Shown here piece after piece: positions 33,465-42,511 of a DNA stretch of 64,000 bases. This stretch comes from DAITBA01 sp036824005 (lineage in GTDB: Bacteria > Pseudomonadota > Gammaproteobacteria > Burkholderiales > Rhodocyclaceae): the NCBI GenBank assembly GCA_036824005.1, contig DAITBA010000017.1, positions 1 through 64,000 of the forward strand, written 5' to 3'. The stretch's first letter is position 1. Every line of letters starts with the position of its first letter. A program made the translations under genes and the position numbers. The notes beneath the pieces are model-generated. The model saw only the letters and a list, made by a program, of their open reading frames with translations, searched no databases and was not told the origin of the DNA.

Positions 33465-34439
33465 TCAGACCGCGGTAATGCCAAGGCGCCGGAACAATCG
33501 CTCGTCGCGCTCGGTGTCGGGATTGCCGGTGGTCAGCAGTCGGTCGCCGTAGAAAATGGAGTTTGCGCCGGCGAGAAAACACAGCGCCTGTAGTTCATCG
33601 GACATGTCTTGCCGTCCCGCCGACAGCCGTACGTGGCTCTTCGGCATGGCAATGCGCGCAGCGGCAATCGTGCGCACGAATTCGAACGGATCGAGCTTCT
33701 CCGCGGCAGCAAGGGGTGTGCCCTCGACGGCAACCAGATTGTTGATCGGCACGGACTCGGGTTGCGGGTCCATGTTCGCCAGCTCTGCGATCAGCGCCGC
33801 ACGCTCGCGGCGCGACTCGCCCATGCCGATGATGCCGCCGCAGCAGACGTTGATGCCGGCCTCGCGCACCTTGGCGAGCGTGTCGACGCGATCCGACAAG
33901 GTATGCGTGGAGATGACGTTCCCATAGAACTCAGGAGCGGTGTCGATGTTGTGGTTGTAGTAGTCCAGGCCCGCTTCCTTGAGTTGCTCTGCCTGGCCGT
34001 CCTTGAGCATGCCCAGGGTGACGCAGGTTTCGAGACCGAGGCCCTTCACGGCGCGGATCATCTCCGCGACTCGCTCCAGGTCCTGTTGTTTCGGCCCCCG
34101 CCAGGCAGCGCCCATGCAGAAGCGCGATGCCCCGCTCGCCTTGGCGGTGCCCGCCGCCGACACCACCTCGTCGACGGTCAGCATCTCCTCGCGTCCAATG
34201 CTGGTCTGGTAGCGAGCCGACTGGGAACAGTAGCCGCAATCCTCCGAGCACCCGCCGGTCTTGATGGACAACAACGTCGAGCGCTGCACCGCGTTGGCAT
34301 CGAAATGCGCCCGGTGCACCTGCTGCGCCCGGAACAATAGATCGGCAAACGGCAGCTCGAAAAGCGCCGCCACTTGGGCCGCAGACCAGATCGGACTTTG
34401 GCTGCGCCGGAAGGATTCGGCCGTATTCGTCGGAGTCAT
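33465..34439 (-). CDS. bioB: biotin synthase
   Basis: Radical-SAM enzyme that inserts sulfur into dethiobiotin. The 324-residue protein has the CxxxCxxC cluster motif at Cys64, Cys68 and Cys71 (CSEDCGYC). Further conserved segments follow, including YNHNIDT and GGIIGMGE, and the arginine/cysteine ligands of the auxiliary 2Fe-2S cluster. Start ATG at 34439. First gene of bioB-bioC, divergent from comF across 58 bp. Confidence 0.97.
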   Translation of the reverse strand: MTPTNTAESFRRSQSPIWSAAQVAALFELPFADLLFRAQQVHRAHFDANAVQRSTLLSIKTGGCSEDCGYCSQSARYQTSIGREEMLTVDEVVSAAGTAKASGASRFCMGAAWRGPKQQDLERVAEMIRAVKGLGLETCVTLGMLKDGQAEQLKEAGLDYYNHNIDTAPEFYGNVISTHTLSDRVDTLAKVREAGINVCCGGIIGMGESRRERAALIAELANMDPQPESVPINNLVAVEGTPLAAAEKLDPFEFVRTIAAARIAMPKSHVRLSAGRQDMSDELQALCFLAGANSIFYGDRLLTTGNPDTERDERLFRRLGITAV

Positions 34440-34497
34440 GGGTGCATGCCAGTGGGAAGAATTACAATCGGCAATCACAGCAGTGCCGGACCGCCAA

Positions 34498-35202
34498 ATG
34501 GCCATTCTACGTGATCTCTTTCGCGCTGTGGCAGCCGGTGCCGGCTCGCTGCTGGCGCAGGACTGCCTTTTGTGCGCAAGCACGAGCGGCGACACGTTGC
34601 TCTGTCCGGCGTGCGAAGCGGACCTGCCGCATCTTAATCAGCCGCGCTGCCCGGTCTGCGCCCTGCCCACCAGCCAGGGCGATGTGTGCGGTACTTGCCT
34701 CAGGGAACCGCCCCACTTCGATGCCACCACTGCGCTGTTCGTCTATGCGCACCCCGTGGACCGAATGATCCAGGCACTCAAGTACCAGCGCCGGCTGGCC
34801 ATTGCCCGTTACCTGGGGCGCGCGTTGAGCAACAGCGCTCCCCGAAGCACCGACGTGCTGGTAGGCCTGCCGCTGCATCCCCAGCGGTTGCGCGATCGCG
34901 GTTTCAACCAGGCGGTCGAATTAGCCCGCCCCGTCGTCGGTGCCCTCGGCGTCCCCTTGCTGCTCGAGGCGGTCGTGCGCGATGCCAATCCCGCGCCGCA
35001 GGCGAGCCTGCCATGGAGCGAACGCCGGCGCAACGTGCGCGGGTCGTTTCGCTGCGTGGCGGATCTAAGCGGCAAACGCGTTCTGGTCGTGGACGACGTG
35101 ATGACCACCGGCGCAACGCTCAGCGAGTGTGCGAAGTCCCTCAAGGCACGGGGTGCCGCCCGGGTCGAAAACCTCGTCGTCGCACGGACATTGCCACCGT
35201 AA
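34498..35202 (+). CDS. ComF family protein
   Basis: Phosphoribosyltransferase-like protein of 234 residues needed for DNA uptake in competent bacteria. The N-terminal zinc-binding cysteines (CLLC, CPAC, CPVC, CGTC) precede a PRTase fold with the PRPP-binding motif VLVVDDVMTTGAT. Start ATG at 34498. A TACAAT -10-like box is at 34463-34468. Divergent from bioB, a typical betaproteobacterial arrangement. With the pilBCD genes it suggests natural transformation may be possible. Confidence 0.9.
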   Translation: MAILRDLFRAVAAGAGSLLAQDCLLCASTSGDTLLCPACEADLPHLNQPRCPVCALPTSQGDVCGTCLREPPHFDATTALFVYAHPVDRMIQALKYQRRLAIARYLGRALSNSAPRSTDVLVGLPLHPQRLRDRGFNQAVELARPVVGALGVPLLLEAVVRDANPAPQASLPWSERRRNVRGSFRCVADLSGKRVLVVDDVMTTGATLSECAKSLKARGAARVENLVVARTLPP

Positions 35203-35222
35203 CTGCGAGCCACCGCCGCCAG

Positions 35223-35687
35223 ATGTTCGAGATCGTTCTGTTCCAACCGGAGATACCGCCCAACACGGGAAACATCATCCGGCTGTGCGCCAACACCGGC
35301 ATGCGCCTGCACTTGGTGCGCCCGCTGGGTTTCCGGCTCGACGCGCGCACGCTTCGACGCGCGGGCCTGGACTACCACGAGCTGGCCGACGTACGTGTGC
35401 ATCCCCACTGGCAGGGCTGCCTCGACGCAATCGCCGACGCCCGACTGTTCGCTCTGACGACGCGCGCCGCAACACCCTACGATCGCCCTGCCTATCGCGC
35501 CGGTGACGCCTTCGTCTTCGGCAGCGAGACCGCTGGGCTTCCCGACGGCATCCTCGACGCGCTCACCCCGGAGCAGCGGCTGCGCATCCCGATGCGCTCC
35601 GGTAGCCGCAGCCTGAATCTGGCGAATGCTGTGGCGGTCGTGGCATTCGAAGCCTGGCGCCAGCTGCATTTCTCGGGCGGAGGTTAG
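35223..35687 (+). CDS. trmL: tRNA (cytidine/uridine-2'-O-)-methyltransferase TrmL
   Basis: SPOUT-family methyltransferase of 154 residues that modifies the wobble nucleotide 34 of two tRNA-Leu isoacceptors. The N-terminus MFEIVLFQPEIPPNTGNIIRLCANTG and the knot motifs FVFGSETAGLP and RSLNLANAVAVVAFE are characteristic. It begins 20 nt after the ComF gene and is probably in the same operon. Converges on gpsA. Confidence 0.94.
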   Translation: MFEIVLFQPEIPPNTGNIIRLCANTGMRLHLVRPLGFRLDARTLRRAGLDYHELADVRVHPHWQGCLDAIADARLFALTTRAATPYDRPAYRAGDAFVFGSETAGLPDGILDALTPEQRLRIPMRSGSRSLNLANAVAVVAFEAWRQLHFSGGG

Positions 35688-35743
35688 GACCGCGCGTCTT
35701 GAAGGACATCGCCGGCCGCCGGCGGGGTTTCGCGGCGAACGCG

Positions 35744-36727
35744 TTACTCGACTTTCGGATCGCGGCTCAGGAGTTGCTCCACCGCGAGCTTCGGCGCGAG
35801 CTGTCCAGACAGGATGTGCGACACCGCCGCGGTGATGGGCATGTCGATGCCCAGGCGCTGCGCCAGGCGCGCCACTTCGTGGGCCGTGCTGACCCCTTCC
35901 GCCGTGTGTCCGAGCTCGCGCAGGATGGTATCCAGTGACTGGCCGCGCGCCAGGCCCAGCCCGACGCGGCGGTTGCGCGAGAGATCGCCCGTGCATGTGA
36001 GAATGAGGTCGCCCATGCCGGCCAGACCCATGAAGGTTTCGCGCCGCCCGCCCAGCGCCAGACCGAGCCGTGCGATCTCCGCCAGACCGCGGGTGATCAG
36101 CGCCGCCCGGGCGTTGAGACCGAAGCCCATGCCGTCCGAGATGCCGGCGGCAATGGCCATGACATTTTTGACGGCGCCGCCGACCTCGGCGCCGACGACG
36201 TCGTCGTTGGCGTAGAGGCGCAGACGCGGCGTATTCAGCGCCTTGACGGTCGCCGTGGCAAACTCCAGATCGTTGCACGCCAGCGTCACCGCGGTCGGCA
36301 GGCCTCGCGCCACCTCCTCGGCGAAGCTAGGCCCGGTGAGCGCGCCGCAGCGCAGCGTCGGACTCAACGCCTCGGCGACGATCTGATGGGGCAACTTGGC
36401 GCTGCCCGCCTCGAGCCCCTTGCATGCCCAGACGACCGGCGTTGCCGGCGCGGCGGAGTGCAGTCGCACCAGGGTATCTCTCAGCCCGGCCAAAGGGGTG
36501 ACGATGAGATTGAGTTCGCTGTCGCGTACCGCTGCCGCGCAATCGGCGTCGACGACGACTTCCTTCGGCAGCCTGAATCCGGGCAAGTAGCGAAGGTTCT
36601 CCCGACCGGCGTGCAAGCGCGCGGCCTGTTGCGCGTCGCGCACCCACAAGCAAACGTGGTGGTGGGCGGCCAGCGCCGCCGCGAGGGCCGTGCCCCAAGC
36701 GCCGGCGCCTAATACGGCGATCCTCAT
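35744..36727 (-). CDS. gpsA: glycerol-3-phosphate dehydrogenase [NAD(P)+]
   Basis: Makes sn-glycerol-3-phosphate from dihydroxyacetone phosphate for phospholipid synthesis. The 327-residue protein starts with the nucleotide-binding GAGAWGTAL (7-15). The catalytic lysine is in the GAVKNVMAIAAG segment, and MGDLILTCT is also present. It ends a minus-strand run that begins with the ArsR gene (ArsR, rhodanese, grxC, secB, SH3, gpsA), with small gaps. Confidence 0.96.
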   Translation of the reverse strand: MRIAVLGAGAWGTALAAALAAHHHVCLWVRDAQQAARLHAGRENLRYLPGFRLPKEVVVDADCAAAVRDSELNLIVTPLAGLRDTLVRLHSAAPATPVVWACKGLEAGSAKLPHQIVAEALSPTLRCGALTGPSFAEEVARGLPTAVTLACNDLEFATATVKALNTPRLRLYANDDVVGAEVGGAVKNVMAIAAGISDGMGFGLNARAALITRGLAEIARLGLALGGRRETFMGLAGMGDLILTCTGDLSRNRRVGLGLARGQSLDTILRELGHTAEGVSTAHEVARLAQRLGIDMPITAAVSHILSGQLAPKLAVEQLLSRDPKVE

Positions 36728-36755
36728 TCGGTCCGCCGCGAACAGGCGCGGGGGA

Positions 36756-37205
36756 CTAGAGCCCCCACACTTGACTTACCCGAACGAACCCGGCCTGACC
36801 ATCCCGGTGGCGAACCTTGACCCAACCGGGCGGGCCGGCTTCGATCAGCTCGAGCACGACACCCTTGTCGGTTTCGAACACCAGAGGCGCGGCGCCATCG
36901 GCCTGATTGCGCACTTCGACGCGGCTGGTAGCAATCAAGGTGCGCTTGGCGGACAACACGCGCGACTCGACCCAGGTGATCGCGCCTTCCGCGTCGCGAA
37001 CCTTGGCCCATCCCTCGACGGCAATGACAATCTCCACCGGCGTATAGCGGGCGATCACGTACAGCGGCTTGCCCTGCTTCGACGGCGCATCGTAGAGCAC
37101 CGACGGTTCGCTCAGGGAGCGGTATTCCAGCGCGTGGGCCGGCGCCGTCGCGCCCAGCAATGGAGCCGCGGCTGCCAGCCACAGAGCCAGGGTCGTTCGC
37201 GCCAT
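36756..37205 (-). CDS. SH3 domain-containing exported protein
   Basis: Secreted protein of 149 residues with a signal peptide (MARTTLALWLAAAAPLLG...AHA) and two bacterial SH3-like repeats (about 30-80 and 90-145). Such domains often bind peptidoglycan. Start ATG at 37205; an upstream start would overlap secB. It lies between secB and gpsA, a conserved betaproteobacterial neighbourhood. Confidence 0.85.
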   Translation of the reverse strand: MARTTLALWLAAAAPLLGATAPAHALEYRSLSEPSVLYDAPSKQGKPLYVIARYTPVEIVIAVEGWAKVRDAEGAITWVESRVLSAKRTLIATSRVEVRNQADGAAPLVFETDKGVVLELIEAGPPGWVKVRHRDGQAGFVRVSQVWGL

Positions 37206-37218
37206 GGCCCGGGTATCG

Positions 37219-37686
37219 TTATTGGATCGGTACTTCATGCGGCTGCTGGGCCTGCTGCTGCGCCCGCTGCTGGTAAAGCGCCTCGAAGTTCACCGGCGCC
37301 AGCAAGACGGTGGGAAAGCCGGCGCGATTGACCAGATCGGAAATCGTTTCCCGCGCATACGGAAAGAGGATGTTCGGGCAGGCGATACCCATTATCGGCT
37401 CGATGTCCCCCTCGGGTACGTTGCGGATCTGGAAGATGCCCGCTTGGCCTGCCTCGGCAAGAAACATGGTCCGCTCACCGAGTTTCGCCGTGACCGTGAC
37501 GGTCAGCGTGACTTGGAAGACGCCCTCGCCGATCGCCCCACCCTCGGTGTGCAACTGCACTTCGATCTGCGGCTGCTCGCGCTCGAGGAAGATCTGCGGC
37601 GCGTGAGGAATCTCCAGCGACAGGTCCTTGACGTAAATCTTTTCGATGCTGAAGACAGGTTGACTGCTCTGATTGTCGTCGCTCAT
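37219..37686 (-). CDS. secB: protein-export chaperone SecB
   Basis: Tetrameric chaperone that keeps preproteins unfolded and passes them to SecA. The 155-residue protein has an acidic N-terminus, FSIEKIYVKDLSLEIPHAPQIF and the conserved PNILFPYARETISDLVNRAGFP segment, then a glutamine-rich tail. Start ATG at 37686. It follows grxC, as in many proteobacteria. Confidence 0.97.
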   Translation of the reverse strand: MSDDNQSSQPVFSIEKIYVKDLSLEIPHAPQIFLEREQPQIEVQLHTEGGAIGEGVFQVTLTVTVTAKLGERTMFLAEAGQAGIFQIRNVPEGDIEPIMGIACPNILFPYARETISDLVNRAGFPTVLLAPVNFEALYQQRAQQQAQQPHEVPIQ

Positions 37687-37744
37687 GGGTGGGTTTACCG
37701 CCGTGAAGGTTGAGTTGGCTGAAGGGTAGTCGGTTGAAGGCGCT

Positions 37745-38005
37745 TCAACCGCCCACGAGCAAGGGATCGAGCTTGCCGGCCCGGTCCAGCGCCGCGAGAT
37801 CGTCGAACCCGCCGACATGATGATCGCCGATATAGATCTGGGGCACGGTGCGTCGGCCGGTCTTTTCCATCATTTCCACGCGCCGCTGCGGATCGAGATC
37901 GACGCGGATCTTGTCGATGTCCGTCACGCCCTTGCGTTGCAGCAACCCTTCGGCGCGAATGCAGTACGGGCAGACCGCCGTGGTATACATCGTCACCTTG
38001 GCCAT
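37745..38005 (-). CDS. grxC: glutaredoxin 3
   Basis: Glutathione-dependent thiol-disulfide oxidoreductase of 86 residues with the dithiol active site CPYC (12-15), followed by TVPQIYIGDHHVGGFDDL, the glutathione-binding cis-proline and GG motif. It lies between the rhodanese and secB genes, the usual order. Confidence 0.96.
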   Translation of the reverse strand: MAKVTMYTTAVCPYCIRAEGLLQRKGVTDIDKIRVDLDPQRRVEMMEKTGRRTVPQIYIGDHHVGGFDDLAALDRAGKLDPLLVGG

Positions 38006-38017
38006 GACGGGCGCCGG

Positions 38018-38428
38018 CTATTTGGTCGTGACAGGCTGGCCGGCCTGTTCCCAGGCGTTCAATCCGCCGGAAAGGTTGTACACCTTGCCGAAGCCGTTCT
38101 TGCGCAAGGTACCGCAGGCCGACGCAGAACGATTGCCGTGCTGGCACAGCACGATTACGGGCTTGTCCTTGAACTTCTCGATCTCGCCGAGCCGGGAAGC
38201 GACCTGCCCCAGCGGAATGCCGCGGGCATTGGGAACGTGGCCCCGGGCGAACTCGTCGGCCTCGCGTACGTCGAGCACGATGGCATCCTCGCGGTTGATC
38301 ATCAGCGTCGCCTGGAGCGGCGAGACGCTCGGCCCGGCGGCCTTGCCGCGCACCATGGGCCAAAGGAGCATACCGCCGCTGACAAAGGCAACGACGATCC
38401 AGACGAAATTGTTGACGACGAAATCCAC
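38018..38428 (-). CDS. membrane-anchored rhodanese (YibN-like)
   Basis: Sulfurtransferase-like protein of 136 residues with an N-terminal transmembrane helix (about 6-25) and one rhodanese domain. Cys95 in the CQHGNRS loop is the persulfide-forming residue. In relatives of E. coli YibN the domain faces the cytoplasm. It sits directly downstream of the ArsR-type regulator, which could control it. The six-residue active loop after cysteine is typical of rhodanese rather than Cdc25/arsenate reductase. Confidence 0.9.
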   Translation of the reverse strand: MDFVVNNFVWIVVAFVSGGMLLWPMVRGKAAGPSVSPLQATLMINREDAIVLDVREADEFARGHVPNARGIPLGQVASRLGEIEKFKDKPVIVLCQHGNRSASACGTLRKNGFGKVYNLSGGLNAWEQAGQPVTTK

Positions 38429-38449
38429 GATTGCTTCCCGTAGGACGGA

Positions 38450-38779
38450 TTATGACGGGCGAGACGACGACACGCCGCAAAACACCTCGCGCATGAGCGC
38501 GATGAGCTGCAGCGTGCGCGCGTCGCCGACGCGATAGAAAACGCGATTGGCATCCTTGCGCGTGAGCAGCACGCCCTTGTCGCGCAGAATGGCCAGATGC
38601 TGAGAGATATTGCTTTGCGAGGTACCGACGGCATCGACGATTTCCTGCACGCATGCTTCCTGATCACCGATGACACAGAGGATCTTCAGGCGCAGGGGAT
38701 GGGAGATCGACTTTAGCGCGCGCGCGGCCGTTTCGATATGCTCCTGCTTGTCAATCAGGTCGATAATAGCGTTGTGCAC
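38450..38779 (-). CDS. ArsR family regulator, possible persulfide sensor
   Basis: Winged-helix repressor of 109 residues with an HTH at about 42-70 (CVQEIVDAVGTSQSNISQHLAILRDKG). It lacks the metal-binding ELCVCDL motif of classical ArsR. Cys35 (LKILCVIG) and Cys101 (REVFCG) stand 66 residues apart in the two places where the BigR/SqrR group carries its dithiol switch for reactive sulfur. The gene begins a run with a rhodanese, a glutaredoxin and secB. A start at ATG 38779 leaves 145 bp to gpmA with an AT-rich imperfect palindrome. Persulfide sensing is inference. Confidence 0.85.
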   Translation of the reverse strand: MHNAIIDLIDKQEHIETAARALKSISHPLRLKILCVIGDQEACVQEIVDAVGTSQSNISQHLAILRDKGVLLTRKDANRVFYRVGDARTLQLIALMREVFCGVSSSRPS

Positions 38780-38807
38780 GGGGACACCGAGTCGAGTCGA
38801 TACGCAG

Positions 38808-38820
38808 ATTATTATAAAAT
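38808..38820. promoter_or_regulatory. AT-rich imperfect palindrome between arsR-type gene and gpmA
   Basis: ATTATTATAAAAT, in an otherwise GC-rich 145-bp divergent region. It contains TATAAT on the minus strand and TATAAA on the plus strand, so it may hold -10 elements for both directions and an operator for the ArsR protein. Neither direction has a clear -35. Confidence 0.4.
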
Positions 38821-38924
38821 ACTTCTTTTAGCTGCGCAGCCGCCATCTCGTCGTCCGGTTGCGATCGGCGCCCGGTGTCCGGCCCGCTGCACGGTTGCCT
38901 TCCAACAAATCAGGGAGAAATGCG

Positions 38925-39674
38925 ATGAAACGGATCGTTCTGCTGCGCCACGGCGAATCCACCTGGAATCAGGAAAACCGCTTTACCGGCTGGACCGACG
39001 TGGATCTGACCGAAAAAGGCCGGGCGGAAGCCAAAGCCGCGGGCCAATTGCTCAAAGCCGAGGGGTTCGCCTTCGACGTCGCCTACACCTCGGTCCTCAA
39101 GCGCGCCATACGCACGCTGTGGATGGCGCTGGAGGAAATGGACCGGATGTGGATTCCCATCCATCACTCCTGGCGCCTGAACGAGCGCCACTACGGCGCG
39201 CTGCAGGGGTTGAACAAGGCGGAAACGGCGGCGAAGTTCGGCGACCAGCAGGTGCTCACCTGGCGGCGTTCCTACGACATTCCGCCGCCGGTGCTGGAGG
39301 CCGATGATCCCAGGGTGGGACGCAGCGATCCCCGCTATGCCGATCTCAGCGCCGCCGAGCTGCCCCGCACCGAGTGCCTGAAGGATACCGTCGCCCGCTT
39401 CCTGCCCTACTGGCACGAAACCATCGCCCCCATGGTACGCAGCGGCAAGAGCGTGGTCGTCGCCGCCCACGGCAACAGCCTGCGGGCGCTGGTCAAGTAT
39501 CTGGACAACATCTCCGATGCCGACATCGTCGGCCTGAACATCCCCACGGGCCAGCCGCTCGTGTATGAACTGGACGACGATCTGAAGCCATTGCGCAACT
39601 ACTACCTGGGCGACGAGGACGCAATCAAGGCTGCCATGCAGGCTGTCGCCAACCAAGGCAAGGCCAAAGCCTAA
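38925..39674 (+). CDS. gpmA: 2,3-bisphosphoglycerate-dependent phosphoglycerate mutase
   Basis: Interconverts 3- and 2-phosphoglycerate in glycolysis and gluconeogenesis. The 249-residue protein has RHGES with the phosphohistidine at residue 9, ENRFTGWTD, RHYGALQG and the second histidine in AAHGNSLRAL. Start ATG at 38925 with GGGAGAAA upstream. Followed by envC. Confidence 0.96.
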   Translation: MKRIVLLRHGESTWNQENRFTGWTDVDLTEKGRAEAKAAGQLLKAEGFAFDVAYTSVLKRAIRTLWMALEEMDRMWIPIHHSWRLNERHYGALQGLNKAETAAKFGDQQVLTWRRSYDIPPPVLEADDPRVGRSDPRYADLSAAELPRTECLKDTVARFLPYWHETIAPMVRSGKSVVVAAHGNSLRALVKYLDNISDADIVGLNIPTGQPLVYELDDDLKPLRNYYLGDEDAIKAAMQAVANQGKAKA

Positions 39675-39692
39675 CGCCGCCAGCAATCGCGG

Positions 39693-40967
39693 ATGGTGCC
39701 GGGTTCACGGATAGTTCCAGAACGACCGGTGCCCATCCGCGCGATCCGCGCCGCGTGCATTGCGCTGGTCTTGGCGGCAGTGCCGTGCGCCGCGCCGGCC
39801 TTGGCCGCCAAGAAGAAGCCGGAACAACAGGTCAAGCGCGAAGAGCTGCTGGAACTGCAGTCGCGCATCGAAACCCTGCGCAAGGAGATCGCCGAGGCCG
39901 AGAAGTCCCGCTCCGACATCGCCGATCAGTTGCGCGACGCCGAACAGGGCATCTCCGCGGCCAACCGAAACCTGCGCGAACTGGGGCGCGAAAAGGGCGA
40001 AGCGCAGTCCGAGCTGTCCGAATTGAATGCCCAGGTACGCCAGCTGGAGGCCCGAATCGGCAGCCAACAGGCGCAGCTCGGCGCGCTCATCTATCGCCAA
40101 TACCTCGCGGGTCACGACGACGCCTTGCGCCACATCCTCGGCGGCGACGATCCCAATCAGCTCGCCCGTGACCTGCATTACCTCAAGGCGCTATCGCGCA
40201 GCAAGGCCGAGCTCATTGCCTCCCTGCGCGAGAGCCTGAAGGAAAAGAATGCGCTCGTAGCGGCCGCCCGCAGCAAGACGGCAGAACTGGCGGAGATCGA
40301 GAAGCGCAGCCGCTCGGAGCGCAACGAACTGGTCAGCCAGCAGCAAGCCCGGCGCACCGTGCTCGATCGGATCGCCGACAAGATCAAAGCCCGCCGACGG
40401 GAAGTCGACACGCTGAAACAGGATGAAAGCCGCCTGTCGCGCCTGATCGAAGGTCTCGGCCGTGTCATTCAGCGCCCGCCGGCGTCCGTGAAGCCGGAGC
40501 CGCCGGTAGCGACCGCCCCGGTCCTGCGCAACGAGCAGACGCCGGAGGGCGGGGCTGCCCACGGTGTGCCCTTCGGCCGATTGCGCGGGCAACTGCGCCT
40601 GCCTGCGCGCGGCGAACTCATCAACCGCTTCGGCGCTCCAAGGCTGGAGGGCGGCGCGAGCTGGAAAGGATTGTTCATCCGTGCCGCCCCGGGCGGCGAC
40701 GTCAAGGTTATCGCGCCGGGGCGCGTGGTATTTGCCGAGTGGCTGCGCGGATTCGGCAACATGATCATCGTGGACCACGGCGGCGACTACCTGTCCGTCT
40801 ATGGCAACAACGAGTCGCTGCTCAAGGGCGTCGGCGAAAGCGTGACGGCAGGCGATGTCATCGCCAGCATCGGCAATAGCGGCGGCAACCCGGAATCCGG
40901 TTTATACTTTGAAATCCGCCATCAGGGTCAGGCCATCGACCCGCTGAGATGGGTAAATCTGAGGTGA
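39693..40967 (+). CDS. envC: murein hydrolase activator EnvC
   Basis: Periplasmic activator of the amidases AmiA/AmiB that split the septum. The protein of up to 424 residues has a signal peptide ending near ALAAKK. A long coiled coil (about 45-260) follows, then a C-terminal LytM (M23) domain (about 300-424). The domain is degenerate: the metal-binding H-x3-D and HxH motifs are replaced (GGASWKGLF and EIRHQG), as in E. coli EnvC, so it is an activator and not a peptidase. The start may be the ATG at 39693 or a GTG at 39729, which gives a cleaner signal peptide. Followed by ctpA. Confidence 0.93.
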   Translation: MVPGSRIVPERPVPIRAIRAACIALVLAAVPCAAPALAAKKKPEQQVKREELLELQSRIETLRKEIAEAEKSRSDIADQLRDAEQGISAANRNLRELGREKGEAQSELSELNAQVRQLEARIGSQQAQLGALIYRQYLAGHDDALRHILGGDDPNQLARDLHYLKALSRSKAELIASLRESLKEKNALVAAARSKTAELAEIEKRSRSERNELVSQQQARRTVLDRIADKIKARRREVDTLKQDESRLSRLIEGLGRVIQRPPASVKPEPPVATAPVLRNEQTPEGGAAHGVPFGRLRGQLRLPARGELINRFGAPRLEGGASWKGLFIRAAPGGDVKVIAPGRVVFAEWLRGFGNMIIVDHGGDYLSVYGNNESLLKGVGESVTAGDVIASIGNSGGNPESGLYFEIRHQGQAIDPLRWVNLR

Positions 40968-41074
40968 ATCCGGAAGCAGTCGCAGGGATCCGGGACCGCG
41001 CATCGGAGCAGGGGTGCCCCGCTCTTGCCCGTGCAGGCCGGCGCGTAATTGTCGGATCCGAAGTGGAGTAGCGC

Positions 41075-42490
41075 ATGCATAGCAAAATCAAACAGGCGGC
41101 CCTGGTCTTCATCGGACTGGTCGGCGGCATCCTCATCAGCCTGAATTTCTCCGCCAACGCCAACAAGGAGGCGGCGTCGCCGCTGCCCGTGGAGGAGTTG
41201 CGGTCGTTCGCCGATGTCTTCAACGCCATCAAGAGCGGTTACGTCGAATCGGTGGAGGACAAGAAGCTGATCACCCACGCCATCAGCGGCATGCTGTCGA
41301 ATCTCGACCCGCACTCTGCCTACCTCGACCAGGATGCGTTCAAGGATCTGCAGGTCGGCACCCAGGGTGAGTTTGGCGGCCTGGGCATCGAGGTCGGCAT
41401 GGAGGACGGCTTCGTCAAGGTCATCTCGCCGATCGAGGACACGCCCGCTTTCCGCGCCGGCATCAAGGCCGGCGATCTGATCGTCAAGCTCGACGACACC
41501 TCGGTCAAAGGCATGACGCTCAACGACGCCGTCAAGCGCATGCGCGGCAAACCCCGAACCCAGATCACCCTGACCATCGCGCGCAAGGGCGAGTCCAAGC
41601 CCGTCGTGCTCACCCTGACCCGAGAGGTCATCAAGGTTCGCAGCGTCAAATCCAAGGTGCTCGAGCCGGGCTATGCGATCGTGCGTGTTACCCAGTTCCA
41701 AGAGAACACGGCGCCCTCGCTGGCGAAACATCTGGATGACATCTACAAGCAGGGCGCGCTCAAAGGCCTGGTGCTGGATCTGCGCAACGATCCGGGCGGG
41801 TTGCTGCACGGTGCGATCGGCGTGTCCGCCGCCTTCCTGCCGCAGAAGACCCTGGTCGTCTCCACCGACGGCCGGACCGAGGATGCCAAGCGCAAGTACT
41901 ACGCCACCACGGAGGACTACCTGCGCGGCTCGCGCGATGACTTCCTGAAAAACCTCCCGGCGGGCGTCAAGACCGTGCCCATGGTGGTACTGGTCAATGG
42001 CGGTTCGGCGTCTGCCTCCGAGATCGTCGCTGGCGCGTTGCAGGATCACAAGCGTGCCGTCGTGATGGGAACCCAGAGCTTCGGCAAGGGCTCAGTGCAG
42101 ACCATTCTGCCGCTGAACAACAACACGGCGATCAAGCTCACGACCGCGCGCTACTACACCCCCAACGGCCGTTCCATCCAGGCCAAAGGCATTACCCCGG
42201 ACATCGTTGTCGAGGAATCGCCCAACGGCGAGACCGCCTCGCGCATCCGTGAAGCCGATCTGGAGCGCCATCTGCAGAATGACAAGGAGAAGGAGCCGGA
42301 GCCCAAGGAACCGTCCCAGGCGACCAAATCCAAGCCCAAGAGCGAGACGCCGGCCAAGCCGAAACCGAAGGATGAGGAGGACGAAGAGGAGTCCAAGTTG
42401 CCGTTGGAGCTCGGATCGAAGAAAGACTTCCAGTTGGCCCAGGCGCTCAATCTCCTCAAGGGCCTGCAGATCATACAACCCAACAAGTAA
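41075..42490 (+). CDS. ctpA: S41 family carboxy-terminal processing protease
   Basis: Periplasmic serine protease with a Ser-Lys dyad that trims or degrades envelope proteins from their C-termini. The 471-residue protein has an N-terminal membrane anchor or signal (about 8-25), a PDZ domain (about 95-175) and the peptidase domain with GGSASASE (309-316) and Lys338 in QSFGKGS. A highly charged Lys/Glu/Pro linker (about 405-450) precedes a helical tail. It lies downstream of envC, as in several proteobacteria. Confidence 0.95.
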   Translation: MHSKIKQAALVFIGLVGGILISLNFSANANKEAASPLPVEELRSFADVFNAIKSGYVESVEDKKLITHAISGMLSNLDPHSAYLDQDAFKDLQVGTQGEFGGLGIEVGMEDGFVKVISPIEDTPAFRAGIKAGDLIVKLDDTSVKGMTLNDAVKRMRGKPRTQITLTIARKGESKPVVLTLTREVIKVRSVKSKVLEPGYAIVRVTQFQENTAPSLAKHLDDIYKQGALKGLVLDLRNDPGGLLHGAIGVSAAFLPQKTLVVSTDGRTEDAKRKYYATTEDYLRGSRDDFLKNLPAGVKTVPMVVLVNGGSASASEIVAGALQDHKRAVVMGTQSFGKGSVQTILPLNNNTAIKLTTARYYTPNGRSIQAKGITPDIVVEESPNGETASRIREADLERHLQNDKEKEPEPKEPSQATKSKPKSETPAKPKPKDEEDEEESKLPLELGSKKDFQLAQALNLLKGLQIIQPNK

Positions 42491-42511
42491 GGGCATCGCG
42501 GGGAGGATGGG

